Source: Sphingopyxis bauzanensis | GTDB lineage: Bacteria; Pseudomonadota; Alphaproteobacteria; Sphingomonadales; Sphingomonadaceae | DNA: 64,000 bases | Assembly (NCBI RefSeq): GCF_002205675.1 | Contig: NZ_NISK01000001.1 | Coordinates: 553,054 to 617,053, forward strand | Direction: 5' to 3' | Part shown: in pieces, positions 1 to 12,177 of the stretch | Layout: each line of letters opens with the position of its first letter | Numbering within the stretch: the stretch's first letter is position 1 | Translations under genes and position numbers: made by a program | Notes under the pieces: model-generated | What the model was told of the DNA's origin: nothing | Database searches by the model: none | Seen by the model: only the letters and a program-made list of their open reading frames with translations

Positions 1-590
1 GAGCCAGGGACCGAGCCCTTGACGAAGAGAAGGCCGCGCTCGACGTCGGTGCGGACGATTTCGAGATTCTGCTGGGTGCGATTGCGCGCGCCCATGTGGC
101 CGGCCATCTTCTTGTTCTTGAAGACGCGGCCCGGATCCTGGCGGTTACCGGTCGAACCATGCGCACGGTGGCTGATCGAAACGCCGTGGGTCGCACGCAT
201 ACCGCCGAAACCCCAGCGCTTCATCGCACCGGCAAAGCCCTTACCCTGGGTCACGCCCTGGATATCTACGATCTGGCCGGCGACGAAATGGTCGGCCGAC
301 AGTTCGGCACCGACATCGAGCGTCGCGTCGTCAGCGACGCGGAATTCGACGACCTTTGCCTTGGGCTCGACTTCGGCCTTGCCGAAAGCGCCGCGCTGCG
401 GCTTGGCGACGTTCTTCGCCTTGGCCGATCCGGCACCGAGTTGGACGGCGACATAGCCGTCGCGTTCTTGTTCGCGCACAGAGATAACCTGACAGCCTTC
501 GAGGCTCAGGACGGTGACGGGCACGTGGCGGCCGTCGTCCTGAAACAGGCGGGTCATCCCCATTTTCTTCGCGATCACGCCAGTCCGCAT
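1..590 (-). CDS. rplC: 50S ribosomal protein L3, N-terminal part (runs off left edge)
   Basis: L3 is a core protein of the large ribosomal subunit that binds 23S rRNA near the peptidyl-transferase centre. The minus strand reads [16 protein letters not shown] at the N-terminus, the classic bacterial L3 start, and later [17 protein letters not shown] and [19 protein letters not shown], the conserved loop around the glutamine that can be methylated. About 196 codons are present; the end lies outside the window. I chose the ATG at 590 because a GAGGAG Shine-Dalgarno ends 7 bases before it. An in-frame ATG at 596 sits only about 1 base from that motif. It follows rpsJ in the S10 operon order. Confidence 0.97.
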   Translation of the reverse strand, partial: MRTGVIAKKMGMTRLFQDDGRHVPVTVLSLEGCQVISVREQERDGYVAVQLGAGSAKAKNVAKPQRGAFGKAEVEPKAKVVEFRVADDATLDVGAELSADHFVAGQIVDIQGVTQGKGFAGAMKRWGFGGMRATHGVSISHRAHGSTGNRQDPGRVFKNKKMAGHMGARNRTQQNLEIVRTDVERGLLFVKGSVPG

Positions 591-889
591 GATCATACTC
601 CTCAACAGAGGCCGGGCGGACCATTCCGCACGGCGTGTGGGCCTCCGTCGGGGCGAACCCCGGTGGAAACCCTCCCAGCCCAGAATTTCGATGGTCGCCC
701 CGTCCGGGCTGAGGTGCCGCCTTCCCAGAGGAGAAGCGGCGAGACGGGGGACGCAGCCCGGTCGATATGCCTTCCAAAGCAAGCGACCGGCGGTATCCAC
801 CCTATCGTCGGTCCGGAGCACTCCGGACAATGCAGTCACCGAAGGGACTGCCGATAGAGACCCCGGATCAGATCCGGGGCTGCGTTGGC
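591..889. other. rpsJ-rplC intergenic region (299 bp)
   Basis: There is no convincing gene here. The region is GC-rich and transcribed leftward between rpsJ and rplC. It holds short hairpins, including a 7 bp stem with a 4-base loop (GTCCGGA/TCCGGAC, about 813-830) and the palindrome at 861-879. It ends in the GAGGAG ribosome-binding site of rplC. It could act as an mRNA leader for L3, but I recognise no known ribosomal-protein leader motif. Confidence 0.5.
861..879. repeat. Short GC-rich palindrome (CCCCGGATC/GATCCGGGG)
   Basis: A perfect 9 bp inverted repeat around one central base lies 11 bases beyond the rpsJ stop codon. In RNA it would form a stable hairpin. There is no T-tract on the downstream (minus) side, so a role in mRNA processing or as a dispersed REP-like palindrome is more likely than termination inside the operon. 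Confidence 0.55.
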
Positions 890-1201
890 TTAGGCCAACT
901 TGATCTCAACATTTACGCCCGCGGCCAGGTCGAGCTTCATCAGCGCATCGACCGTCTGCGGGGTAGGCTGAACGATGTCGAGCAGCCGCTTGTGGGTACG
1001 CACCTCGAACTGCTCGCGCGACTTTTTGTCGATGTGCGGGCCGCGGTTCACGGTGAATTTTTCAATGCGCGTCGGCAGCGGGATCGGGCCGCGAATAAGC
1101 GCTCCGGTGCGACGTGCCGTATCGGCAATGTCGGTGGTAGCCTGATCGAGCACGCGGTGATCAAAGGCCTTGAGGCGAATGCGAATATTCTGCGTTTCCA
1201 T
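890..1201 (-). CDS. rpsJ: 30S ribosomal protein S10
   Basis: S10 belongs to the head of the small subunit and, as NusE, also takes part in antitermination. The product is 103 residues, the usual length. It shows [15 protein letters not shown] at the N-terminus, [19 protein letters not shown] in the middle and [15 protein letters not shown] near the end, all family hallmarks. It follows tuf after a 148 bp gap that contains a probable terminator, so it is likely the first gene of the S10 operon, with rplC next. Confidence 0.98.
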   Translation of the reverse strand: METQNIRIRLKAFDHRVLDQATTDIADTARRTGALIRGPIPLPTRIEKFTVNRGPHIDKKSREQFEVRTHKRLLDIVQPTPQTVDALMKLDLAAGVNVEIKLA

Positions 1202-1303
1202 GACTATTCCAGTCGAATCCCGTCTGACGATGCGAAAGAGCCGAAATGGCCTGTTCCGGCCCCCTAGTGGAAGCCGGCTCGGCCATCAAAAATCTTTAAG
1301 CTA

Positions 1304-1339
1304 CGAGCCGCCCGAATCGCTTCCGAATCAGGCGGCTCG
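1304..1339 (-). terminator. Probable rho-independent terminator of tuf
   Basis: A 9 bp perfect inverted repeat (CGAGCCGCC / GGCGGCTCG) flanks an 18-base loop. On the minus strand it is followed within about 10 bases by a short T-run (ATTTTTGA). It lies 10 bases beyond the tuf stop codon and would separate the str operon from the S10 operon. Confidence 0.55.
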
Positions 1340-1349
1340 CGGCCCTATA

Positions 1350-2540
<1,191 letters not shown>

Positions 2541-2660
2541 GATCTTACCCTTGTCCTTCGTCTGGCGTGTCTAAATGCTCAGAAATTGTTCGTTCGGCGG
2601 AACCGCCTGTTGAAACAGGCGCCGCCATTAGTCGGCTTTGCAGAAGAGGGCAAGCCCCGC

Positions 2661-2692
2661 GGGGTGAAAGCGGCCCGAAAGCCGTTCACCCC
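2661..2692. other. Hairpin in the fusA-tuf spacer
   Basis: GGGGTGAA pairs with TTCACCCC, and an inner CGGC/GCCG extends the stem across a 2-base bulge. It lies 10 bases beyond the fusA stop codon. No T-run follows on the minus strand, so it is better read as a processing or attenuation hairpin than as a full terminator. Confidence 0.4.
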
Positions 2693-2701
2693 ACAAAAAG
2701 C

Positions 2702-4795
<2,094 letters not shown>

Positions 4796-4917
4796 GGTCT
4801 TTTCCTTGGATGTGGGGGACGGTCTTGCGAGCCGCCCCCGATATAGGAAGAATTGTTGCGATTGCGAGACGCCGGAGCGTCCCGGCAATTACCAGCGGAG
4901 TCTAACCTGCCCCGCTG

Positions 4918-5388
4918 TTACCAGCGGTAGTGCGAGAAGGCGCGGTTCGCTTCGGCCATACGGTGGGTGTCTTCGCGCTTCTTCACCGCGTTGCCGCGGT
5001 TGTTCGACGCGTCGAGCAGTTCACCCGACAGGCGCGCAGCCATCGTCGTTTCGCTACGGTTGCGCGCCGCAGTGATCAGCCAGCGGATCGCCAGCGCCTG
5101 CGCGCGGTCGGGACGGACTTCGACCGGAACCTGATAGGTCGCACCGCCGACGCGGCGGCTGCGGACTTCGATGTTCGGGCGGATGTTCGCCAGCGCTTCG
5201 TGGAACACGCCGATCGGTTCCTTCTTGGCACGGGCTTCAACCGATTCGAGTGCACCGTAAACGATGTTTTCGGCGACCGACTTTTTCCCGTCCAGCATGA
5301 CGCTGTTCATGAATTTCGACAGCACCGTATCACCGAAACGGGGATCGGGCAGGATTTCGCGGCGTTCAGGACGACGACGACGAGCCAT
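4918..5388 (-). CDS. rpsG: 30S ribosomal protein S7
   Basis: S7 nucleates assembly of the small-subunit head and contacts the E-site tRNA. The product is 156 residues, typical. It starts [19 protein letters not shown] and carries [15 protein letters not shown] and [11 protein letters not shown], all family signatures. It lies 71 bp downstream of rpsL and 122 bp upstream of fusA in the str operon. Confidence 0.99.
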   Translation of the reverse strand: MARRRRPERREILPDPRFGDTVLSKFMNSVMLDGKKSVAENIVYGALESVEARAKKEPIGVFHEALANIRPNIEVRSRRVGGATYQVPVEVRPDRAQALAIRWLITAARNRSETTMAARLSGELLDASNNRGNAVKKREDTHRMAEANRAFSHYRW

Positions 5389-5459
5389 AGGTTATTCCTT
5401 TACAACAGCATCCCGGCGCGAAGCGCTCTGGGATGATCAAATAGCCGAAAAAGCGGTCC

Positions 5460-5831
5460 TTACTTCGGACGCTTCGCGCCGTACTTCGAACGGCTCTGCT
5501 TGCGGTCCTTCACGCCCTGCGTATCGAGCACGCCGCGCAGGACGTGGTAACGCACACCGGGAAGATCGCGGACACGACCGCCGCGGATCAGCACAACGCT
5601 GTGTTCCTGGAGGTTATGGCCTTCGCCGGGGATATAGGTGATGACTTCGCGCTGGTTGGTCAGGCGGACCTTCGCAACCTTACGGAGCGCCGAGTTCGGC
5701 TTTTTCGGGGTGGTCGTATAGACTCGGGTGCAAACGCCGCGCTTTTGCGGGTTTGCGTCCATCGCCGGGACCTTGGACTTCACCTTTTGGGGAGTCCGGC
5801 CCTTGCGGACCAGCTGGTTGATCGTGGGCAT
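5460..5831 (-). CDS. rpsL: 30S ribosomal protein S12
   Basis: S12 sits at the decoding centre and controls reading accuracy. The product is 123 residues from ATG 5831 ([14 protein letters not shown]), which is the family start; the open frame continues further upstream without homology. [12 protein letters not shown] contains the conserved Lys43/Lys44. [12 protein letters not shown] and [19 protein letters not shown] follow. At residue 88 (codon 5568-5570, CGC) the protein has Arg in GGRVRDLPG where Escherichia coli has Lys; substitutions there are known streptomycin-resistance changes. First gene of the str operon. Confidence 0.98.
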   Translation of the reverse strand: MPTINQLVRKGRTPQKVKSKVPAMDANPQKRGVCTRVYTTTPKKPNSALRKVAKVRLTNQREVITYIPGEGHNLQEHSVVLIRGGRVRDLPGVRYHVLRGVLDTQGVKDRKQSRSKYGAKRPK

Positions 5832-6136
5832 GAATGCTTCACCTTTAAATGTCCGCCCATCAAAGCGAACGGTTACTGTACCGCGGTGGATGAAGCATCG
5901 GTCCGAAACGCGCAGAAATCTGCGAAAAACGGGCAACCTTGTAACAGCAAAAGACCCCGGCTGATCATATCGATCTTCCGAAGGCTTCATCCGCGCCAGC
6001 AATGTTCAGCGCTGTTGTAACCGAAAAAGGCGGTTAAGCGCCGCTTTCGATCGACGCGGCCCCTAGCCGCGATTCCCCCGACGGTCAAGGGGCGAGCAAG
6101 ATTGTTGCGCTGCCGCCGCCGGGCTATCGGTGGCCG
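5832..6136. other. rpsL upstream region (305 bp)
   Basis: This is a divergent intergenic region between rpsL (left) and the DNA glycosylase gene (right). It must hold the str operon promoter and the promoter of the glycosylase gene. I could not identify convincing -35/-10 pairs. No RNA gene or small coding region is evident. Confidence 0.5.
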
Positions 6137-6640
6137 ATGCCCGCAGTTCGTCACGCCAGCTTTGCGCCCCAAATCGGCCCCGACACCCGGCTGCTGATCC
6201 TCGGCAGCCTACCCGGCGCGCGGTCGCTCGCCGAACACCAATATTATGCCCATCCGACAAACCAGTTCTGGCGCCTGATCGGCGCGGTGATCGACGAACC
6301 GCTCGCTGATCTGGATTATGACGAGCGCCTGCTCCGGCTGCGCGTTGCGAAGATCGGCCTGTGGGACGTCATCCGCACCGCCGAGCGGCGGTCGAGCAGC
6401 GATAGTGAGATACGGGAGGTTGAAGCGCACGATCTCGCCCCGCTGGTTACGGACTTGCCCGAACTGCGAATGATTGCGTTCAACGGTGGCACGGCAGCAG
6501 CCATCGGTCGCCGTCAAATGTCCCCGCCGCTCGGCATCACGTTTGTTGACTTACCATCGAGCAGTGCGGCGAACACCATCCGCTTTTCGGCGAAGCAGGA
6601 ACAATGGCAGCAATTGGCTGAGGCGCTGATCGACGATTAA
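6137..6640 (+). CDS. DNA-deoxyinosine (hypoxanthine) glycosylase, UDG superfamily
   Basis: This is likely a base-excision repair enzyme removing deaminated adenine (hypoxanthine) or uracil from DNA. The product is 167 residues. Near residue 22 it has LILGSLPGARSL followed by YYAHPTNQFW, the family 6 UDG (HDG) signature with the Asn of the active-site loop. A second motif region, DLPSSSAANTIRF, lies near the C-terminus, where mug/UDG proteins have their DNA-intercalating loop. It is monocistronic and divergent from rpsL; GGTGG lies just upstream of the ATG. The substrate is inferred from family membership. Confidence 0.85.
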   Translation: MPAVRHASFAPQIGPDTRLLILGSLPGARSLAEHQYYAHPTNQFWRLIGAVIDEPLADLDYDERLLRLRVAKIGLWDVIRTAERRSSSDSEIREVEAHDLAPLVTDLPELRMIAFNGGTAAAIGRRQMSPPLGITFVDLPSSSAANTIRFSAKQEQWQQLAEALIDD

Positions 6641-6745
6641 TCCTCCCTGCGGCGAAGCCGTGGGGTGGTGGCAGCGCGAAACGCTGGCGGAGGGGCTTGG
6701 CGCTACCGTCGCGGCCCCTCCACCGCTACGCGACGAGGAGGATTA
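6638..6745. repeat. Long imperfect palindrome between convergent genes
   Basis: TAATCCTCC at 6638-6646 is mirrored by GGAGGATTA at 6737-6745, and inner GGAGGGGC / GCCCCTCC segments lie between. The whole unit is about 108 bp and could fold into a cruciform or long hairpin. It spans the stop codon of the glycosylase gene and the space before the convergent amidohydrolase stop. Its look (TCCTCCC ends and GC-rich centre) resembles dispersed palindromes of sphingomonads. It may also serve as a bidirectional terminator. Confidence 0.5.
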
Positions 6746-6752
6746 AGAACGA

Positions 6753-8054
6753 TCAGTCGACCACCCGCCCCCGCGCCATCACGAAATCGACTTGCTTCAG
6801 AACCCGCACATCGGCGATCGGATCGCTGGCCACCGCTATGATATCGGCACTCTTGCCCACGGCAATGCTGCCGATGTCGTTCGAGAGGCCGAGCAGGTCG
6901 GCGGCGTTTACCGTCGCCGCTTTCAGCGCCGCGACCGGGGTCATGCCGTGTTGGACCATCAGCTCGAACTCGTCGCCGTTGCGGCCGTGTTTCGATACCC
7001 CGGCATCGGTCCCGAAGGCGATTCTCACGCCGCGCGGGACGAGCTGTTCAAGGCTCTTGCCGGTGATCGAGATGCGCCACTGAATCTTGGCCAGCACGTC
7101 GGGCTCATAGGCGGCAGCATTGGCCGCAATGCGTTCCTTATAGCCGTTCACTGTCGACAAGGTCGGGACATAATAGGTTTTCGATTTTGCCCACGCCGCG
7201 ATCGTCGCTTCGTCGAGGATCGTGCCATGTTCGATCGAATCGGCCCCGGCATCGATCGCGAGGCGGATGCCGTCGGCGCCATGCGCGTGGACCGCGACCT
7301 TCTTGCCGAACAGGCGCGCAGTTTCGACGATCGCCTGCGCCTCGTCGTCAAACATTTGCTTGCCCAGTCCGGCGCCGATGCGGCTGTTGACCCCGCCGGT
7401 CGAGGCGAATTTGATCACGTCGGCGCCGCGGCCAACCTGAAGTCGCACCGCGCGGCGGCAATCGTCGGCGCCATTGCAGGTGTTGCCCGCGCCCGCAAAG
7501 AAGGGGCGAAGCTCGTCGCGATAGCCAAGCGAGCCGTCCATATGCCCCGCGCTGCCCGAAATGCTGGCCCCCGCATCGACGATGCGCGGCCCCTGCACCT
7601 TGCCCGCCGCAATCGCATCGCGCAGCGCCAGCGTCGCGCCGTCGCCATCACCGAGGTTGCGCACCGTGGTAAAGCCGGCACGCAGCGTCTTCATGCCGTT
7701 GACCTCGGCATTGAACGCCTGCGCCGCGGGGCTGAGCGTGATATCCTCCAGCTGACCCGCGATCCCGCCCGCGTCGCTGGTCAGGTGGACGTGGCTGTCG
7801 ATCAGGCCGGGGAGGACATATTTGTCCTTGAGGTCGATCAGGGTCGCGCCGGGTTCGGCGGGTTGATAGCCGTCGGCGACCGCGATGATCCGACCGTTCT
7901 CGACGATGATCGTCGACGCGCCCCGCACCGGCCTGCCCGGCTCGGCGAGCAATTGCCCGGCGTGAATAACGGTGCGCGCGGGCGCCTGCGCGGCGAGCGG
8001 CGTAGCCAGCGCGGCGCCAACAAGCGCGAGCGAAAGACAATGGATCGGTTTCAT
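6753..8054 (-). CDS. Secreted metal-dependent amidohydrolase (imidazolonepropionase/prolidase-like)
   Basis: A member of the amidohydrolase superfamily, probably hydrolysing a peptide-like or cyclic amide substrate in the periplasm. The product is 433 residues from ATG 8054, which has AGGGG upstream. The N-terminus is a Sec signal peptide ending near LAAQA. Metal-binding motifs are visible: PGLIDSHVHLTSD (HxH), VAVHAHG, SIEHGTIL and FGTDAGV for the catalytic Asp. It ends DFVMARGRVVD, the usual C-terminal beta-sandwich. The exact substrate cannot be told. It lies 42 bp downstream of the S8 protease gene and could be co-transcribed with it, which would fit a peptide-degradation role. Confidence 0.88.
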   Translation of the reverse strand: MKPIHCLSLALVGAALATPLAAQAPARTVIHAGQLLAEPGRPVRGASTIIVENGRIIAVADGYQPAEPGATLIDLKDKYVLPGLIDSHVHLTSDAGGIAGQLEDITLSPAAQAFNAEVNGMKTLRAGFTTVRNLGDGDGATLALRDAIAAGKVQGPRIVDAGASISGSAGHMDGSLGYRDELRPFFAGAGNTCNGADDCRRAVRLQVGRGADVIKFASTGGVNSRIGAGLGKQMFDDEAQAIVETARLFGKKVAVHAHGADGIRLAIDAGADSIEHGTILDEATIAAWAKSKTYYVPTLSTVNGYKERIAANAAAYEPDVLAKIQWRISITGKSLEQLVPRGVRIAFGTDAGVSKHGRNGDEFELMVQHGMTPVAALKAATVNAADLLGLSNDIGSIAVGKSADIIAVASDPIADVRVLKQVDFVMARGRVVD

Positions 8055-8096
8055 GTTGGCATCCCCTGATTTGACGTTGGGCACCGTTAGAGCCGA

Positions 8097-10481
8097 TCAG
8101 AAGCCCATCGTAAAGCGCAGCGCCGCGCCCTTGTCTTCGGGCATCGCGGCGATATGACCGGGATCGCGGCGGACCCAGCTGTTGGCGATCAGATCACCGC
8201 CCAGCAGCGACAATGCGTAGCTCGCCTCGACCACCAGTTCGCGGCCGGTCGGCGCAAGATTATAGGTACGGCGGCCGAAGTCGGTCTGGCCGCTGGCGTA
8301 ATCATGCGCGACGGGCAGAAGCAGGTCGATGCCGCCGCGCGAGACGCGCAAGGGCTGGGCGAAACGCAGCGCGGCGCGATCGCCGGAACGGAAAAGCTGC
8401 GCCTTTGCGATGTCGAACGAAAAGGCCGACGACCACAGCGTCCCACCCGCTACGAGCCCGCCGCGATCGGGACGGGTCCACATCTGGCGCCAGGCGCCCG
8501 ACAGGCTCCAGCCGTTGGCAAGGTCGATACCAAGGCTTGCGTCACCGACCAAGCTGGTTGCACCCCCGGCGCCGAAAACCGGGCCAAGCCGCGCGCCAAG
8601 CAAGCTGTCCGATTCGCGCAGCCAACTGCCGCCCAGCACGGCGCGGGCCGGACCGAAACGGGTGTCCCACGCAGCGCCGACCCGTTGGTAACGGCTGTCG
8701 CGGCCCGCACGATAGCGGAGGAGCGGATCGTCCTGCCAGCGCGAACCCGACACCCAGCCATTGTCCAATACGATGCTGATATGGTGATGAGGCGTTATGT
8801 TGTGGCGCAGCATCGACCCGATGCCGGGGCGAACGGCAAAACCCAGCCCCTCGTGCGCGCCGTCGCCGATCAGCATCGCATGTCCGCTCTCGCCGCGCTC
8901 GCCCGCGAGCAAGCCACCTGCCCCGCGCCCGGCGGCAAAGCCGATCCGCGTCCGCGCGTCGAGACGCGTCACCACCGATGCGGCAAGGGTGCGTGCGCGC
9001 TGCGCGTCGTGGAACGAGAGGCCTGCCAGCGCATCGTCCCCGCCTGCCCCCGGCGTCGTCACGAGCGACAGCGCCGTTGCGCGGCTGGCCGCGCTTTGCT
9101 GGCGAACCAGCCCACCGATCGCGCCCGGCAGTTTGAAATCGGGGCGGCGCAGCGCCAGCGACCGGCCGAAATCGACGCTGAACGCGCGTCCGAAACCGTC
9201 GGTGACGAGGCCGGTGGTCGTTCCCATGCCGGCAGTGCCCGCGTCGCCCATCGGCCCGCCGAGCATGCCGAGCGGCTGGCCAAGATCGACCGCAGTCACC
9301 GTGCCCGCAAGCGTCGTCGCCCCCATCGGCTGAAAAGCGCGGGCGATGTCGAGGATACCGCGCCCAAAAACTGCATCCTCGCCCGCCGCCCCGGCGTCGC
9401 GTGCCGATTGATAAAGCAGCTGGACGATCTGCTGGCCCGACAGGTTCGGAAACGCCTGCGCCAGCAGCGCCACCGCGCCCGCAACCTGCGGCGCCGCAAA
9501 GCTTGTCCCGTTGAGCAGGAAGACAAAATTGCCCTCGGTCCTGAGCGCGCCATTTTCGTAGGCGCAGCAAACCCCTTCGCCGAGCGCGGAGAGATAGGAA
9601 CCCGAATAGACGCCGGCACGATTGCTGAAGGTGGAACTGGCGCCATTTTCGTCGACCGAACCGACGATGATGACGAGGCCGCCCCCGGCATCGCGCATCC
9701 CCTGCGCGAAACGACCCGGATTGTTCGGATCGTTGCCGTCTTCGGTCGTGTCGCCCTCATTGCCCGCTGACAGGATAATGATCACCCCTGCCGTGGTGGC
9801 GCGCTGTACTGCGCTGCGCAGCGTTGCGCCGGGCGGATCGCCGCCGCCAAGCGAAATGTTCACGACGCGCGCACCGGCGGTAACGGCCCGATCGAGCGCC
9901 GCAGCGATGGCGCTCCCCGGGAACTGGCAGCCGCTTTCCTCGGTGCCGGGATCTTCTGCGGCACAGCTGCCCGGCCGGTCAGCGCGCAGGACGAGCAGTC
10001 CGGCATTATAAGCGATGCCCATTGTCCCGGCATCATTCTTGGCTCCCAGCAGCACCTGCGCGACATTGGTGCCGTGGTTGCCTTCGCCGTTGATGCCGCG
10101 CGATCCCGCGACGTCGGCCGACAATGGCGAGATGCGCCCGGCAAACTCGGGGCTGTCCTCATCGATTCCATCGTCGACGACGCCCGCCAATATGCCCTGA
10201 CCTGTTGCCCCCGACTGATAGGCAGAAATCGCGCCATGATAGTTGACCCCGTCGGATCGCCGCGTTTCGGCGGTGTTGAAATTGCCCGTCGGCGGAGGCG
10301 TTGGCGTTGGCGTTGGCGTGGGGGTCGGCGCGGGTGCCGATGGCGGCGCCGGAGTTGGCGAAGGCCGCGCCCCGCCCCCACCACCGCAACCGGCGAGCGG
10401 CAGCGCGGCGAGGCTGAGCAGCAGGGGTAAAGACCGCCCGGCTATCCGGCGGATGCGTTTGTGTCGTTTTTGATACGCCAT
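8097..10481 (-). CDS. S8 (subtilisin-like) serine protease with probable autotransporter barrel
   Basis: This is an extracytoplasmic serine protease of 794 residues from ATG 10481 (MAYQKRHKR). A signal sequence ends in LPLAGC (Cys32), a lipobox. A Pro/Thr-rich linker covers about residues 39-65. The peptidase S8 domain shows Asp103 in VVDDGID, His136 in GNHGTN, oxyanion Asn241 in SAGNEGD and Ser327 in NGTSFAAPQ. From about residue 500 the sequence becomes glycine-rich with alternating beta-strand character and ends in LRFTMGF with a terminal Phe, as in autotransporter barrels. A lipobox together with a barrel is seen in some SphB1/NalP-type proteases. Substrate unknown; NalP-like processing of surface proteins is a guess. 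Confidence 0.85.
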   Translation of the reverse strand: MAYQKRHKRIRRIAGRSLPLLLSLAALPLAGCGGGGGARPSPTPAPPSAPAPTPTPTPTPTPPPTGNFNTAETRRSDGVNYHGAISAYQSGATGQGILAGVVDDGIDEDSPEFAGRISPLSADVAGSRGINGEGNHGTNVAQVLLGAKNDAGTMGIAYNAGLLVLRADRPGSCAAEDPGTEESGCQFPGSAIAAALDRAVTAGARVVNISLGGGDPPGATLRSAVQRATTAGVIIILSAGNEGDTTEDGNDPNNPGRFAQGMRDAGGGLVIIVGSVDENGASSTFSNRAGVYSGSYLSALGEGVCCAYENGALRTEGNFVFLLNGTSFAAPQVAGAVALLAQAFPNLSGQQIVQLLYQSARDAGAAGEDAVFGRGILDIARAFQPMGATTLAGTVTAVDLGQPLGMLGGPMGDAGTAGMGTTTGLVTDGFGRAFSVDFGRSLALRRPDFKLPGAIGGLVRQQSAASRATALSLVTTPGAGGDDALAGLSFHDAQRARTLAASVVTRLDARTRIGFAAGRGAGGLLAGERGESGHAMLIGDGAHEGLGFAVRPGIGSMLRHNITPHHHISIVLDNGWVSGSRWQDDPLLRYRAGRDSRYQRVGAAWDTRFGPARAVLGGSWLRESDSLLGARLGPVFGAGGATSLVGDASLGIDLANGWSLSGAWRQMWTRPDRGGLVAGGTLWSSAFSFDIAKAQLFRSGDRAALRFAQPLRVSRGGIDLLLPVAHDYASGQTDFGRRTYNLAPTGRELVVEASYALSLLGGDLIANSWVRRDPGHIAAMPEDKGAALRFTMGF

Positions 10482-10648
10482 CGCCGTTCCCTTTGCCCTG
10501 ATCGCTGCTATCCTAGCCGAGCGAAGAGCGAAGCGGTAGCAAAGAGCGGTTAATTGGGGGTTCCAATCATCCCTGTCGCGCAGCGATGGGAAGGATTCCA
10601 TTGCCGGCCTTGCCGCCGTCCACCCCAATCTTTATGCGCCGCGGCGAC

Positions 10649-11326
10649 ATGCCCGTTTCGCTTGACCATATCGACTGCTGGATCTTCGATCTCGACAACA
10701 CGCTCTATTCGCCGTCGGCGAAGCTGTTCGACCTGATCGACGAACGTATGGGTGCTTTCATCATGCGGCTGCTCGACTGCGATGCGGTCGAAGCGCGGCG
10801 GGTGCAGAAGCTGTATTTCCACGATCACGGCACGACGATGGCCGGACTGATGCGCCATCACGGCGTCGACCCCGAAGATTTTCTGGTCGACGTCCATGAC
10901 ATCGCCCTCGACCGCATCGCGCCCGACGATCGGCTACGCGCGGGATTGGCCCGGTTGCCAGGCCGCAAGCTGGTGTTCACCAACGCCGACGCCGATTATG
11001 CGGCGCGCGTGCTCGAAGCGCGCGGCGTCGCCGACCTGTTCGGCGGCATCTGCGACATTCGCGCGACCGCCTATACGCCCAAGCCCGACCCCGCCGCCTA
11101 TGCGGCGATGATCACGCACCTGGGCATTGACCCGGCGCGTAGCCTGTTCGTCGAGGATATGGCGCGCAACCTGACCCCGGCCAAGGCGCTGGGCATGACC
11201 ACCGTCTGGCTGGACAATGGCAGCGAAAGCGGCCATCGCGACCACTTGCCGGACCAGGTCGATTTTCACGTGAGCGACCTTGCCGACTGGCTCGATAGCT
11301 TGCCTGCACCCTGGGGGATTTCATGA
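10649..11326 (+). CDS. HAD-superfamily hydrolase, pyrimidine 5'-nucleotidase type
   Basis: A HAD IA phosphatase that probably dephosphorylates pyrimidine nucleoside monophosphates. [12 protein letters not shown] holds the nucleophile Asp and the acid/base Asp. [10 protein letters not shown] is motif [10 protein letters not shown] carries the motif III Lys, and [10 protein letters not shown] is motif IV. The product is 225 residues from ATG 10649; ATG 10634 is a possible alternative, and neither has a strong Shine-Dalgarno. Its stop overlaps the dapD start (ATGA at 11323-11326), so the two are translationally coupled. The function is inferred from the DLDNTLY subfamily pattern. Confidence 0.82.
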   Translation: MPVSLDHIDCWIFDLDNTLYSPSAKLFDLIDERMGAFIMRLLDCDAVEARRVQKLYFHDHGTTMAGLMRHHGVDPEDFLVDVHDIALDRIAPDDRLRAGLARLPGRKLVFTNADADYAARVLEARGVADLFGGICDIRATAYTPKPDPAAYAAMITHLGIDPARSLFVEDMARNLTPAKALGMTTVWLDNGSESGHRDHLPDQVDFHVSDLADWLDSLPAPWGIS

Positions 11327-12165
11327 CGACCGACCTGCAAACGACGATCGACACCGCGTGGGAAACGCGCGACACTTTGGGCCTGACGACGCAGGGCACA
11401 GTACGCGAGGCGGTCGAAACCGCGCTCGCCGGGCTCGACGACGGCAGCCTGCGCGTAGCGGAACGTGACGCGGGCGGGACATGGCAGGTCAACCAGTGGC
11501 TGAAAAAGGCAGTGCTGCTGTCGTTCCGCCTCAACGACATGGAACTCATCGAGGGCGGCCCCGGCGGCGCGCGCTGGTGGGACAAGGTGCCGTCGAAATT
11601 CGCCGGGTGGGGCGAGAACCGCTTTCGCGACGCGGGTTTCCGCGCCGTTCCCGGTTCGATCGTCCGTCGCGGCGCCTTCATCAGCAAGGGCGCGGTGCTG
11701 ATGCCGAGCTTCGTCAACATCGGCGCCTATGTCGGTGAGGGATCGATGGTCGATGCCTGGGCCACCGTCGGCAGCTGCGCGCAGATCGGCGCCAACGTCC
11801 ATTTGTCGGGCGGCGCCGGGATCGGTGGTGTCCTAGAACCGCTGCAGGCCGGACCGGTGGTGATCGAGGACGGCGCCTTTATCGGCGCGCGCGCCGAGGT
11901 CGCCGAGGGCGTGATCGTGCGCCAGGGCGCAGTGCTGTCGATGGGCGTTTACCTCGGCGCATCTACCAAGATCGTCGACCGCGCAACGGGCGAGATTTTC
12001 ATTGGCGAAGTGCCACCTTACGCGGTTGTCGTCCCCGGCGCGATGCCCGGCAAGCCGCTGCCCGACGGGTCGCCCGGCCCGTCGCTTTACTGCGCGGTGA
12101 TCGTCAAACGCGTCGATGCCAAGACGCGCGCCAAGACCGGGATCAACGAGTTGCTGCGCGACTGA
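11323..12165 (+). CDS. dapD: 2,3,4,5-tetrahydropyridine-2,6-dicarboxylate N-succinyltransferase
   Basis: DapD transfers a succinyl group from succinyl-CoA to tetrahydrodipicolinate in the succinylase branch of lysine and meso-diaminopimelate synthesis. The product is 280 residues, family length. It has [18 protein letters not shown] in the N-terminal domain. A left-handed beta-helix of hexapeptide repeats follows ([49 protein letters not shown]). The C-terminus contains [14 protein letters not shown]. It overlaps the upstream HAD gene by 4 bases. Confidence 0.97.
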   Translation: MTTDLQTTIDTAWETRDTLGLTTQGTVREAVETALAGLDDGSLRVAERDAGGTWQVNQWLKKAVLLSFRLNDMELIEGGPGGARWWDKVPSKFAGWGENRFRDAGFRAVPGSIVRRGAFISKGAVLMPSFVNIGAYVGEGSMVDAWATVGSCAQIGANVHLSGGAGIGGVLEPLQAGPVVIEDGAFIGARAEVAEGVIVRQGAVLSMGVYLGASTKIVDRATGEIFIGEVPPYAVVVPGAMPGKPLPDGSPGPSLYCAVIVKRVDAKTRAKTGINELLRD

Positions 12166-12177
12166 CGCCCCTCGCCG

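Noticed and set aside
4796-4888. Upstream extension of fusA by 31 codons
   Set aside because: The extra segment lacks homology and the ribosome-binding site sits before ATG 4795.
10290-10330. GGCGTT-type tandem repeat in the S8 protease gene
   Set aside because: It is the coding sequence of the Pro-Thr linker, a low-complexity tract, not an independent repeat element, although its copy number might vary.
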